DNA of 17,570 nucleotides from an uncultured Eggerthellaceae bacterium. Its GTDB lineage: Bacteria > Actinomycetota > Coriobacteriia > Coriobacteriales > Eggerthellaceae. Shown piece after piece: positions 7,603-14,736 of this stretch (positions within the stretch are counted from its first letter, which is position 1; each line of letters opens with the position of its first letter). The translations under genes were made by a program, and so were the position numbers. The DNA lies in the NCBI GenBank assembly GCA_946618265.1, contig CAMOLA010000042.1, forward strand, positions 1-17,570, given 5' to 3'. Below the pieces are notes generated by a model, which made no database searches, was not told the origin of the DNA, and saw nothing but the letters and a program-made list of their open reading frames with translations.

Positions 7603-8637
7603 ATGAGCGAGCAGCCGCAATTCGATTTCAAGGCCAACTACTTCAAGTTCCTGCGTCATGAGTTTACGCCCCTCATTCCCAACAGCTTCGTGGGCAATAA
7701 GGTCATGGGCTTCGGTGCCGTCAACGGGCCTTCCATCGAGAAGGGCAACCAGTTCGGCGACCACATGGACGGCTTCGGCAACAAATGGGAGTACCCGATT
7801 ACCGGGGACGGCGCAGGCGTGCCCGACGTGAGCGTGACCCCTCTCACCGATATATGCGAGTGGCGCGACCAGATAACCATTCCCGATGGAACGCAGTTCG
7901 ATTGGAACGCCTCCTACGCCATGGAATGCCAGATGATCGGCGAGCCCAATCGAGATACCGAAGCGGTCGACTTCGGATTCGGCAACGGCGTGTTCGAGCG
8001 CCTGGCTGCGCTCATGGGGTTCGAGGAGGCGCTCATCGCCATGGCGATGGAGCCCGAGGCGGTCGAGGAGCTGTTCACGGCCATCACCGATTACAAGATC
8101 GCATCTCTCGACTACATTATCGACGCATATCATCCCGATACCATCACGTACTTCGATGACATCGCCACCGAGAAGGACCCGTTCATGTCGCCGGACATGT
8201 ATCGAGAGCTCGTGAAGCCCCATCACAAGCGCTTCGCCCAGGCTTGCATCGATCGCGGCATCATCCCGATCTACCATTGCTGCGGGCATGCCGAGGCCCT
8301 TGTCGAGGACTTCATCGATTGCGGGTGGGCGGCTTGGTCGTCGGTGCAGATCAGCAATGACATCGAAGGCCTCATTCAGAAGTACGGCGATCGCATCGGT
8401 TTCGTCGGCGGATTCGATACGAATGGGCCCGTCGCCCGCAGAGATGCCGACCCTGCAGACGTCGACGCCGAGGTCGAGCGTTGCCTGGACACGTACGGAA
8501 AGTACCACCGTGGCTATTGCTTCTTCGGCTTCCGCTACGCCAACTCGTTAGATCCCGCAGACATCGCGGCGGTCATGATGCCCATCGGCAAGAGGGCGAC
8601 TGAATACGCCTTCGAGCTGCTTGCGGCGGGTAAGTAG
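7603..8637 (+). CDS. Uroporphyrinogen decarboxylase-domain protein (MtaA/CmuA-type methyltransferase-like)
   Basis: The protein has 344 residues. Start ATG 7603 is preceded by AAAGGAG at normal spacing; the open frame extends upstream to a TTG at 7573 with no ribosome site. It carries an HxC(G) motif in the sequence IPIYHCCGH (H225, C227) and a late cysteine (C306 in GYCFFGF). These match the zinc-binding His-x-Cys...Cys layout of MtaA/CmuA-type cobalamin methyltransferases in the URO-D superfamily. In haem biosynthesis the true enzyme lacks these zinc ligands, so a corrinoid-dependent methyl transfer or demethylation role is more likely than haem synthesis. No corrinoid protein or partner methyltransferase gene is nearby, so the substrate is unknown. 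It is divergent from a PucR-type regulator and ends before a strong terminator. Confidence 0.87.
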   Translation: MSEQPQFDFKANYFKFLRHEFTPLIPNSFVGNKVMGFGAVNGPSIEKGNQFGDHMDGFGNKWEYPITGDGAGVPDVSVTPLTDICEWRDQITIPDGTQFDWNASYAMECQMIGEPNRDTEAVDFGFGNGVFERLAALMGFEEALIAMAMEPEAVEELFTAITDYKIASLDYIIDAYHPDTITYFDDIATEKDPFMSPDMYRELVKPHHKRFAQACIDRGIIPIYHCCGHAEALVEDFIDCGWAAWSSVQISNDIEGLIQKYGDRIGFVGGFDTNGPVARRDADPADVDAEVERCLDTYGKYHRGYCFFGFRYANSLDPADIAAVMMPIGKRATEYAFELLAAGK

Positions 8638-8764
8638 CAATTCGCAGGGGGATTGTGGCGAAATTCTGGCTTGAGCAGATATGCGGATTCCGAGGCCCGG
8701 CAGGTTATTCGGGATTGACAAACGGACTGGGTGATCGCCACGTTTGAATTCAGCCGATTCACGC

Positions 8765-8809
8765 GCCGAGCTTGGGCCGTCCAGCACGGACGTCCCAAGC
8801 TTGGCTTTT
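8765..8809 (+). terminator. Terminator after methyltransferase-like gene
   Basis: GCCGAGCTTGGG (8765-8776) pairs with CCCAAGCTTGGC (8794-8805) with one mismatch. The inner stem CCGTCC/GGACG extends it, and TTTTGTTG follows. It lies about 130 bases after the stop codon. Confidence 0.8.
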
Positions 8810-8837
8810 GTTGCAGCCCGTTGTCTGCGTCCTTGTG

Positions 8838-8877
8838 CGGTATACTTAACGACACAGTGATATGAAAAAGTATACCG
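8838..8877. promoter_or_regulatory. Paired GTATAC operator-like sites upstream of HTH-HipA gene
   Basis: CGGTATACTT (8838-8847) and its exact reverse complement AAGTATACCG (8868-8877) are separated by 20 bases. Each contains the 6-base palindrome GTATAC, and the two centres are 30 bp apart, close to three helical turns. The second site ends 13 bases before the GTG start. The left site overlaps TATACT, a possible -10 box. This is a good candidate for autoregulation by the gene's own DNA-binding domain. Confidence 0.6.
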
Positions 8878-8890
8878 TGAAAGGAAGTCG

Positions 8891-10243
8891 GTGTTTACCA
8901 CATCACAAGCTGCAGAAATGCTCGGGATATCGGCTCGGCGGGTGATTGCCCTCATAGAGGCGGGCGACCTTCGGGCGCAGAAAGTTGGGCGTCAGTGGAT
9001 GGTGGACGAGCGCTCCGTCGAGCAGCGGAAGCTGGCCCCGAAGCTCGTAGGGCGGCCTAAGCTTGGGCAAAAAAATCTGCTTGCCCTGGGGACTCATACG
9101 CTCATGTGCCGAGATCACGAGATTCTCGACTTTACGTACGATCGCGCAACGAAGCGCGTGCGCATCGAACAGGTGCATGGCGATGTGGCGTGGGCGCCGT
9201 TGGGGTCGGGCCAGCGCGAGCGTTATCACGGAGATGGCTGGGCGGCGCCTGCTCCCAACGAGATTGACCTCGCCTTGTGGATTCAGCACCGCTACATGCC
9301 ACCGTTGAGGCCTGAAGCGGCGCGGCTGTTAAAAGCGGCGAATGCGTTGTCGACCGATGAGCTCATGTTTGGATCTTACGGTCTTAACCTTTCGGACCAG
9401 TATTGGTTCAAGCCGCCCGCATCCCCGTTGAAATGGGAAGACGTCAACTTCTATCGCAACGGATACCAGGCAGGGCAGCCTCACCGCTCGCCCGATAGCT
9501 CGACCCCGGGGGCTCTTGAAAAGCATTGGGAACGGCGCGGCGAAGAAAACTGGTTGCTCAAGGCATCATCGACCCACGAAGAGCGCGAGCCCTACAACGA
9601 ATTGCTTGCGACGCGGCTCATGGAAAGAATCATGGAGCCAGGTGAGTACGTGCCATACTCAGTTGAGCGCGTGCGGGGACGAACGCTGTCCGCGTGTCAG
9701 AGTTTCGCCACCGAGCATCGAGGGTTTGTCTCGGCAAACGAAGTTGCGACGTATGCGGGCGCGACTGAGGGGCGAGATTTCTATCGCGCGTATGTCCGTG
9801 CGTGCGAAGACCTGGGAATAAGCGATGCGCGCACGGCTCTGGCTAAAATGATCGTCTGCGACCACGTCATGGCCAACTTCGATCGCCATCGGGCAAACTT
9901 TGGCCTAATGCGCAATGCGGAATCGCTTGAGGAGTGGGCCATCGCACCGCTTTTTGACCATGGCGCCGCCTTTTTCTCGCGTGCTACGCTGGCCGAGCTG
10001 CGGCGGGAACGATATACCTGGACGGCAGCGCCATTCGAAGAGTATCCCCTGTTACAGCTGGCTCGCGTCGAAGATATGACCTGGTACGACCCAGGCATGC
10101 TTTCGGGGTTTGCGCAGGAAGCGGAAGAGGTCTTGGCTTCGAACCCGAACATGCCCGAAGAATTCGCCTCCCGTGCCGCGTATCACATTCAGCGCCAAAT
10201 CGAGGCGGTAAACGATATCTATGCAGAACGCGTTCAGCTGTAG
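8891..10243 (+). CDS. Helix-turn-helix/HipA-like kinase fusion protein
   Basis: The protein has 450 residues and starts at GTG 8891 behind AAAGGAAG. Residues 1-48 (TSQAAEMLGISARRVIALIE, VGRQWMVDERSV) are an excisionase/MerR-type helix-turn-helix (HTH_17 class). The remainder resembles HipA-type kinases. WLLK at K224 with the following NELLATRL is a likely ATP-binding segment. NFDRHRANFG, with catalytic D331, is the HipA_C hallmark, and PLFDHGAAFF (D356) the metal-binding Asp. HipA of E. coli phosphorylates glutamyl-tRNA synthetase and is neutralised by the DNA-binding HipB. Here no separate hipB gene exists; a DNA-binding domain is in the same chain, as with E. coli YjjJ but with a different helix-turn-helix type. 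Whether it is toxic, and its substrate, are unknown. Paired operator-like sites lie just upstream. Confidence 0.85.
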   Translation: MFTTSQAAEMLGISARRVIALIEAGDLRAQKVGRQWMVDERSVEQRKLAPKLVGRPKLGQKNLLALGTHTLMCRDHEILDFTYDRATKRVRIEQVHGDVAWAPLGSGQRERYHGDGWAAPAPNEIDLALWIQHRYMPPLRPEAARLLKAANALSTDELMFGSYGLNLSDQYWFKPPASPLKWEDVNFYRNGYQAGQPHRSPDSSTPGALEKHWERRGEENWLLKASSTHEEREPYNELLATRLMERIMEPGEYVPYSVERVRGRTLSACQSFATEHRGFVSANEVATYAGATEGRDFYRAYVRACEDLGISDARTALAKMIVCDHVMANFDRHRANFGLMRNAESLEEWAIAPLFDHGAAFFSRATLAELRRERYTWTAAPFEEYPLLQLARVEDMTWYDPGMLSGFAQEAEEVLASNPNMPEEFASRAAYHIQRQIEAVNDIYAERVQL

Positions 10244-10379
10244 GGTCGGCAAAGCCCTGCTCGACTCTGGCAGAGTGCGGGTAAGAAACCGCGACGGGCG
10301 ATGTGGAAGGCGCGCGTGGAGGCAATCGTCATTATGAACGGGCCTTGTGCCCCGTCTTCGTTGCCATGGCAATCTTGCG
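10244..10379. other. Convergent intergenic region, no clear element
   Basis: These 136 bases separate the kinase gene from the band-7 remnant. I see only a weak hairpin around 10340-10355 (ACGGG/CCCGT) and a 12-base palindrome TTGCCATGGCAA at 10360-10371. No convincing terminator or gene is visible. Confidence 0.3.
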
Positions 10380-10878
10380 CTAGCGTCCCTTGTCGGAGCC
10401 GGCGAAACCCTCGGCGTAGCTGCTGGGAACGACGACCGAGCCGCTCGATTCGCGCACGCTCTCGTTGAGCAGGTGCATCTGGCGTAGCTTGAAGGCGACC
10501 TCGTCGTCGCAGTAGACCTCGCTCGCATCGTGCAGCATGGCGGCAATGTCCTTCTCGATTTCGGCGAGGGCCAGACGCGCTTCTCGTTCGCGTTCGGCCA
10601 TGGCTTCGGAGGCCATCTGCTGTTGCAGCTCGTCGGGAATGACGATGTCGCGGATCTCCACGTCGATGATCGAGATGCCCCAGTCGCTCACCTTGGCCTC
10701 GATGGCCTCCTTCAGCTCGGCGTCGAGCTGGTTGCGCATCATGACGATCTTGCTGATGTGCTTGCGCCCGATGGCGTCGCGCAGCACCGTCTGGGCGGTC
10801 ATGGAAACGGCATCGTAGTAATCTTCGACCTCGGTGCAGGCCTTCTTGGGATCGAAGACCGCCCAATAGGACAGCTGT
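10380..10878 (-). pseudogene. SPFH/band-7 (slipin-like) gene, N-terminally truncated
   Basis: The minus-strand frame encodes the second half of a slipin/stomatin-type SPFH protein. Recognisable family sequence starts in frame upstream of the first ATG (10802): YWAVFDPKKACTEVEDYYDA, then TAQTVLRDAIGRK and IIDVEIRDIVIP, then a coiled-coil-like Ala/Glu/Arg stretch (EAMAEREREARLALAEIEKD). Complete slipins begin with a membrane anchor and about 100 more SPFH residues. Here the conserved frame runs straight into the stop codon of the acetyltransferase gene, leaving no room for them and no ribosome site. The most likely reading is a deletion that removed the 5' half. Expression of a short 140-residue protein from ATG 10802 cannot be excluded. 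Confidence 0.65.
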
Positions 10879-11394
10879 TTACCGGTGCTTCTCGAGTCGG
10901 AACAGGCCGTCTTCGCCGGGGTAGTCCTCCGCGCCTTCCTGCGAGAAGTCGGGGCTCTCGTGGTATTGGTTGAAGTACTCGACGATGTGGAAGCCGCATT
11001 TGTTCACGTAGAAGTGGATGTTGCGCTTCTCGTGGTAGGCGGTGACCAGCTCCCAGGTCTGCGTGTCGGGATAGCGTGCTTCGATGGCCTGCCACGCCGA
11101 CTGTCCGAGGCGTAGGTTTTGTTGCGAAGGGTCGATGAAGATGAACTCGAGCGTCTTGCGCACTTTGCCGCCGGTCACGATGGCGCCGCCGATGATGCGC
11201 CCATCGTGGGCGATGCCGAGCGTCTCCGTCGTCGGCTCGTCGAGCGCCTCGTCGATATCGCGCCTCGGCGGAATGGTTCCCAGAAACTCCGGGAACGTGG
11301 CGCGAGCCGCATGAGTGAATGCCACCTGGAGACGGTCGATGAAGTCGTCGAGTTCGTTTTCGGTTATAGGTATCAGTTCCACTGACGGATGCAT
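10879..11394 (-). CDS. GNAT-family N-acetyltransferase
   Basis: The protein has 171 residues. It shows the GNAT pattern: an N-terminal helix pair, a central strand (KTLEFIFIDP), an acetyl-CoA loop region in degenerate form (NLRLGQSAWQAIE), and the C-terminal strand NIHFYVNKCGFHIVEYFNQY typical of these enzymes. It would transfer an acetyl group from acetyl-CoA to an amine; the acceptor cannot be predicted. On the minus strand ATG 11394 has AAAGGAT upstream. Its stop codon abuts the truncated SPFH reading frame, so its downstream flank was probably rearranged. A palindrome of the dispersed family lies about 145 bases upstream of its start. Confidence 0.85.
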   Translation of the reverse strand: MHPSVELIPITENELDDFIDRLQVAFTHAARATFPEFLGTIPPRRDIDEALDEPTTETLGIAHDGRIIGGAIVTGGKVRKTLEFIFIDPSQQNLRLGQSAWQAIEARYPDTQTWELVTAYHEKRNIHFYVNKCGFHIVEYFNQYHESPDFSQEGAEDYPGEDGLFRLEKHR

Positions 11395-11539
11395 GTTTCG
11401 GATCCTTTCTCAAGCTTGAGATTGTACGGTGCCGCAAGGAGCTTTCGTCCCAATGTTTTTGCGTTTCGCAGAATCTCCTCAGTAGGCTTGTCAGGGTGAA
11501 ACGCCGACACCAGGGCGGGCGTGGGCGATCGCCGTGCAT

Positions 11540-11574
11540 AACTGACCATTGGGGAGACGCCCCTTCGGTCAGTT
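11540..11574. repeat. Dispersed-family palindrome between divergent genes
   Basis: AACTGACC (11540-11547) pairs with GGTCAGTT (11567-11574), with inner GGGG/CCCC around AGACG. Sequence and core match the copies at 15725 and 15755 (TGACC...GGGGAGAC...GGTCA). Lying between two divergent genes, it cannot serve as terminator for either. Confidence 0.8.
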
Positions 11575-11588
11575 GCCGTCGTCGGACC

Positions 11589-11619
11589 TTGCAACAGCTT
11601 ACCTGGTCGGCTGTTGCAA
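11589..11619. promoter_or_regulatory. Inverted repeat TTGCAACAGC-N11-GCTGTTGCAA
   Basis: Two perfect 10-base arms with an 11-base spacer lie 160 bases before the DUF554 start. No T-run follows on either strand, so an operator or an RNA hairpin is more likely than a terminator. No regulator can be assigned. Confidence 0.4.
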
Positions 11620-11781
11620 ACGTCTGGAGGGTTGGAAAAACCGTGACGTTTGGTCGGGCTCCGTGGCGTGGTTCTTTTGCGGGGTGGAGTTTGTGGTAGG
11701 TTCATGTTCGCAATTGCTGCCTTTTGGTCCGCGGGTCGCGTGGGCGAAGCGGGACCCGGGGCAATACGGAGAAGGTGACGC

Positions 11782-12579
11782 ATGGTCGGGACAATAGCGA
11801 ATACGATAGCGATCCTCGTCGGGAGCGCGGTCGGCGGCACGGTGCGGCATGGGTTGAAGGAGAAGTACCAGCAGGTGCTTTTCACCGCGATGGGCCTGGC
11901 CGCGACGGGGCTGGGCATCAACGCAGTGGTGCAGAACATGCCGAACAGCACGTATCCGGTGCTGTTCATCGCCAGCCTCGCGATCGGTGGCGTGCTGGGA
12001 ACGGGGCTCGAGCTGGACAGGCGCTTCAACGACCTGGTGAACAAGCGGAAAAAGAGCGGGGGAGCGGATCGCGGGCCCGATGCCGCTCGTTTCGAGTCCG
12101 AGGCCGATGCCGTCGCCGATGTCGCGAACGAGGCCGATGCCGAAACCGGCGCGCCCAATCTGGGGCGTGGGCTCTCGACCGCCATCATGCTGTTCTGCGT
12201 CGGAACGCTTTCCATCCTCGGCCCCATCAACAGCGCGCTGTACGGTGACGAGACGTTCCTGTTCACCAACGCGATGCTCGACTTGGTGACGTCGATGGTG
12301 CTGGCCTCGACGTTCGGGTACGGCATTGCGATCGCGGCGGGCGTATTGTTTTGCTGGCAGGGCGCGATTTACCTGCTGGCCAGCTTCCTCGCGCCGCTGC
12401 TGAGCGGTGGGCTCATGTGCGAGATCTCGATCGTGGGCGGATTCCTCATCTTTGCGTCGGGCCTTTCGATTTTGCAGATCAAGGAGATATCGACGATGAA
12501 TCTGCTGCCCGCTCTTTTCGTGCCGCCGATTTGGTTTGCGTTGTTGTCGCTCACCGGTAACTTTGGCGGTCTGCTGTAA
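11782..12579 (+). CDS. DUF554 family membrane protein
   Basis: The protein has 265 residues and is mostly hydrophobic, with about six to seven membrane segments. The opening MVGTIANTIAILVGSAVGGT and the motifs ATGLGIN, CVGTLSILGPIN and FSYG-like TFGYGIA are characteristic of DUF554 (YdfK/YqgA) proteins, whose transport or other function is not established. Residues about 91-127 form an acidic cytoplasmic-looking insertion (ESEADAVADVANEADAETG) that makes it longer than the usual about 230. It includes a 14-base direct repeat at 12099-12112 and 12129-12142, a 30-bp in-frame period. ATG 11782 follows GGAGAAGG. The 3' end overlaps the 3' end of the opposing protease gene by 29 bp. Confidence 0.88.
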   Translation: MVGTIANTIAILVGSAVGGTVRHGLKEKYQQVLFTAMGLAATGLGINAVVQNMPNSTYPVLFIASLAIGGVLGTGLELDRRFNDLVNKRKKSGGADRGPDAARFESEADAVADVANEADAETGAPNLGRGLSTAIMLFCVGTLSILGPINSALYGDETFLFTNAMLDLVTSMVLASTFGYGIAIAAGVLFCWQGAIYLLASFLAPLLSGGLMCEISIVGGFLIFASGLSILQIKEISTMNLLPALFVPPIWFALLSLTGNFGGLL

Positions 12580-14041
12580 GGGAATCGATCGGCTGAGCGG
12601 CCGACATGGCCTGCGTGGGCTGGTCGGGCTGCAAGGGCTGGGCGGCCGGCATGGCCTGCGTGGGCTGGTCGGGCTGCAAGGACTGGGCGGCCTGCGCGGC
12701 GACCTGGTCGGACTGGCCTTGATGCGTGGTCGGCGCGCCCTGCGCCGGATAGCCTGGCTGGGCAGGATAAATGTCCTGCGCCGGATAACCAGGCTGGGCG
12801 GTCTGCGTCGTGACTTGATTGGGTTGCGCTTGGCAGTCGGGCTGCATCGAGTAGCCAGGTTGCGCCAGTTGACCGGGTTGCATGGCCTGCGCAGGGTAGC
12901 CGGGCTGCGTAGGTTGGCCGGGTTGCATGGCCTGCGCCGAATAGCCGGGCTGCGCTGGATACGCGCCCTGCGCAGGGTAGCCGGGCTGCGCAGGGTACGC
13001 GCCCTGCGCCGGGTAGCCGGGTTGCATGGCCTGCATCGGCTGGCCCGGATACGCGGGCGGCATGGGTTGGCCGGCTGGCATACCGGAGTGGGCTTGCTTG
13101 CGCGCGAGCCTTTGGCGTACGCGGTCGTTGTGCTTGGCGGTGCCGTCGCCCTTCGGCTTGAACCAGCCGAACTTCTTGTCGGCGACCAGCACGATCGCGG
13201 CGAAGGCGACGCAGGTGGCGACGTCGTAGACGAGCGAGGCCATGTCGATTTCACTGGTCATCGGGGCAAGGCCGAATCCGGTGAGCCCGAAGCTCAGGAG
13301 GTTGTTCACGATGTGCATCGCGCTGGATGCCTCGAGGCCGCGCGTCCGCCAGACCAGGAAGGCCCAGATGACGCCGTTCAGGAAGATGGTGACCACGCCG
13401 ATGCCGTTGTAGGGATGGCCCGCGGCGAATACGGCAGCGGACACCAAGATGCCGACGACGGGCAGCTTCGTCCACGAACTGACGGCTTGGAACAGAAGCC
13501 CGCGGAACAGGTATTCCTCGGCCAGGCACTGAAACGGCACGAGCACCATGCAGACGACGAAGCCGACGGTCGTGAAGAGTGCCTGCGGTTCGGCGTTGGC
13601 AGCGCCGGTCTCGTCAGGGAAGAGCAAGACCTGCACGAGCGTGAAAACGGTCACGACTGCAACTGCCACGCCGAGGCACTTGGCGAATCCGCCCCAGTTC
13701 CATCCGCCGCGCGACGAGGAGTACGACGAGTAGGGCCGGTCGCGCACGATGAGCGCGGCGAGCGCGAGCGCGGGCAAAATGACGGCGAGGGCGCCGAGCT
13801 CGACGAGGGCGCCGGGCCCCGTGTAGGCATCCATGGTTTCGTAGCTTCCCCCGATGGAGTTGAGGAAGTTCGGGTCGCCTGACCATATGGTGCCGATCAG
13901 CATCAAGATGATCTGGAAGATGGTCATGAACACGACCGTGAGCAAGGCGACGAGAATCGGCTTGAACCACCGATACGAGAGGAATTGCCGCGGGAAGGTC
14001 GCGTAGTCGTACATGTTTTGGTTGCTGTCGCTCGAGTTCAT
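12551..14041 (-). CDS. CPBP-family intramembrane metalloprotease with Pro/Gln/Tyr-rich repeat tail
   Basis: The protein has 496 residues from ATG 14041 (MNSSDSNQNMYDY). The frame is open further upstream to 14218, but that part has no family resemblance and the ribosome site is weak in every case, so the start is uncertain. Around eight membrane segments cover residues about 25-315. They carry the CPBP/Abi motifs EEYLFRG, the histidine in FAAGHPYN, and AMHIVNN, expected to bind metal. Members include CAAX-processing-like proteases and bacteriocin self-immunity proteins; the substrate here is unknown. The last about 175 residues are a repetitive tail of YPAQPG/YPAQGA and QPLQPDQPTQAM units, probably cytoplasmic and disordered. 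The stop codon lies inside the 3' end of the DUF554 gene. Confidence 0.85.
   Translation of the reverse strand: MNSSDSNQNMYDYATFPRQFLSYRWFKPILVALLTVVFMTIFQIILMLIGTIWSGDPNFLNSIGGSYETMDAYTGPGALVELGALAVILPALALAALIVRDRPYSSYSSSRGGWNWGGFAKCLGVAVAVVTVFTLVQVLLFPDETGAANAEPQALFTTVGFVVCMVLVPFQCLAEEYLFRGLLFQAVSSWTKLPVVGILVSAAVFAAGHPYNGIGVVTIFLNGVIWAFLVWRTRGLEASSAMHIVNNLLSFGLTGFGLAPMTSEIDMASLVYDVATCVAFAAIVLVADKKFGWFKPKGDGTAKHNDRVRQRLARKQAHSGMPAGQPMPPAYPGQPMQAMQPGYPAQGAYPAQPGYPAQGAYPAQPGYSAQAMQPGQPTQPGYPAQAMQPGQLAQPGYSMQPDCQAQPNQVTTQTAQPGYPAQDIYPAQPGYPAQGAPTTHQGQSDQVAAQAAQSLQPDQPTQAMPAAQPLQPDQPTQAMSAAQPIDSLTADRQSYR
12588..13080. repeat. In-frame coding repeats in protease tail
   Basis: The DNA is built of short degenerate units encoding YPAQPG, MQPGQPTQ and LQPDQPTQAM. 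The clearest is a 45-bp tandem pair near 12591-12680, where the blocks beginning at 12606 and 12651 match over about 30 bases without change. Such tracts are prone to length change by slippage. Confidence 0.8.
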
Positions 14042-14343
14042 GGTTCTTCGCATTCGTAATCGTTGTCGGTTCTTGTCGTCCTTTGATACGGAACGGTGCC
14101 ATGTGGCGTCCTGTGCGAGTCGGCAATTTGCCCAGATGTCACCGTTTCGTTGACTGCATTTGTGCGCGCTGGGCGCGATGATGCGTCGCGTGTGCTGGCG
14201 GCCTTTCGGGCGCGCCATCTGTCATATGGAGTTGCAGGTTTCGGTGGCTCGCCCTATGGGAGTGCTATTATCTTTATAACAAGTACGAAAATCGTATCAA
14301 TTGCTGCTCGATTCCGTCGAGCGGGCGCAAGGAGATAACCATC
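14042..14343. other. Divergent intergenic region between protease and HxlR genes
   Basis: These 302 bases hold the divergent starts of the protease (minus) and HxlR regulator (plus). The only strong element is the TACG-N5-CGTA palindrome at 14284-14296. A weak inverted pair GAACGGTG/CACCGTTT lies at 14091 and 14140. If the protease starts further upstream, part of this region is coding. Confidence 0.4.
14284..14296. promoter_or_regulatory. HxlR-type operator candidate, site 1
   Basis: TACG (14284-14287) and CGTA (14293-14296) flank 5 bases (AAAAT), just after TATAAC (14275-14280), a possible -10 box of the HxlR gene. The same palindrome and the same preceding bases (CAAG) occur before the flavoprotein gene at 14960. 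Autoregulation by the HxlR protein is inferred. Confidence 0.55.
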
Positions 14344-14703
14344 ATGGAAGAAGCGCCGGTATTCGCCAATGACTGCCCGTGCATTGACCCATGCCCGATG
14401 AACCTCATGTTCGGCATTATCGGAGGCAAGTGGAAGTCCAAGATCATTTGCACGCTCAATCTCAACGACACCTTGCGTTACGGGGAGATCAAGCGTCGCG
14501 TGAAGGGCGTGACTCCGACGATGCTGTCGAGTTCCCTGCGCGAGCTCGAGGAGCTTGGCATCGTGTCGCGCACGCAATACGACGAAATGCCGGTCCGCGT
14601 CGAGTATGCGCTGACCGACGCCGGGCGCTCCTTCGTTCCCATCATGGTGGCCATGCGCGACTGGAGCGTCGAATACACGCGCAAGCTTGCCGCCGCACAT
14701 TAG
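14344..14703 (+). CDS. HxlR-family (DUF24) winged-helix regulator, cysteine-rich N-terminus
   Basis: The protein has 119 residues, a normal length for the family. Residues about 18-105 are the HxlR winged helix (MNLMFGIIGGKWKSKIICTL, LRYGEIKRRVKGVTPTMLSS, VEYALTDAGRSF). Three cysteines, C11, C13 and C17, precede it. In Bacillus subtilis YodB and CatR the conserved N-terminal cysteine senses quinones, catechols or diamide, so thiol-based sensing is plausible here, with extra cysteines. ATG 14344 follows AAGGAG at good spacing. A TACG-N5-CGTA palindrome lies in its own leader and another before the flavoprotein gene downstream, so it probably represses both. Confidence 0.92.
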   Translation: MEEAPVFANDCPCIDPCPMNLMFGIIGGKWKSKIICTLNLNDTLRYGEIKRRVKGVTPTMLSSSLRELEELGIVSRTQYDEMPVRVEYALTDAGRSFVPIMVAMRDWSVEYTRKLAAAH

Positions 14704-14712
14704 GGAGGGGCG

Positions 14713-14736
14713 AAGGCGGGCGTGCTTTGCCGCCTT
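14713..14736 (+). terminator. Weak hairpin after HxlR gene
   Basis: AAGGCGG (14713-14719) pairs with CCGCCTT (14730-14736) ten bases after the stop. There is no T-run. It may slow or stop transcription, or merely protect the 3' end. Confidence 0.35.

Larger units (their letters stand above)
11395..11781. other. Divergent intergenic region with palindromes
   Basis: These 387 bases separate the divergently transcribed acetyltransferase and DUF554 genes. They contain the dispersed-type palindrome at 11540-11574 and a separate inverted repeat at 11589-11619. The rest shows no open frame with ribosome site or family resemblance. Promoters for both genes must be here, but I could not assign boxes with confidence. 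Confidence 0.5.

Noticed and set aside
11599..13882. Long open frames opposite the DUF554 and protease genes (minus 11599-13254, plus 12536-13882)
   Set aside because: They mirror the repetitive coding tail and have no ribosome site or family motifs; the repeats in the real frame explain their length.
14042..14218. N-terminal extension of the protease gene to 14218
   Set aside because: The translation is basic and without family likeness, and it begins in the divergent promoter region; however, the true start remains uncertain because no start has a strong ribosome site.
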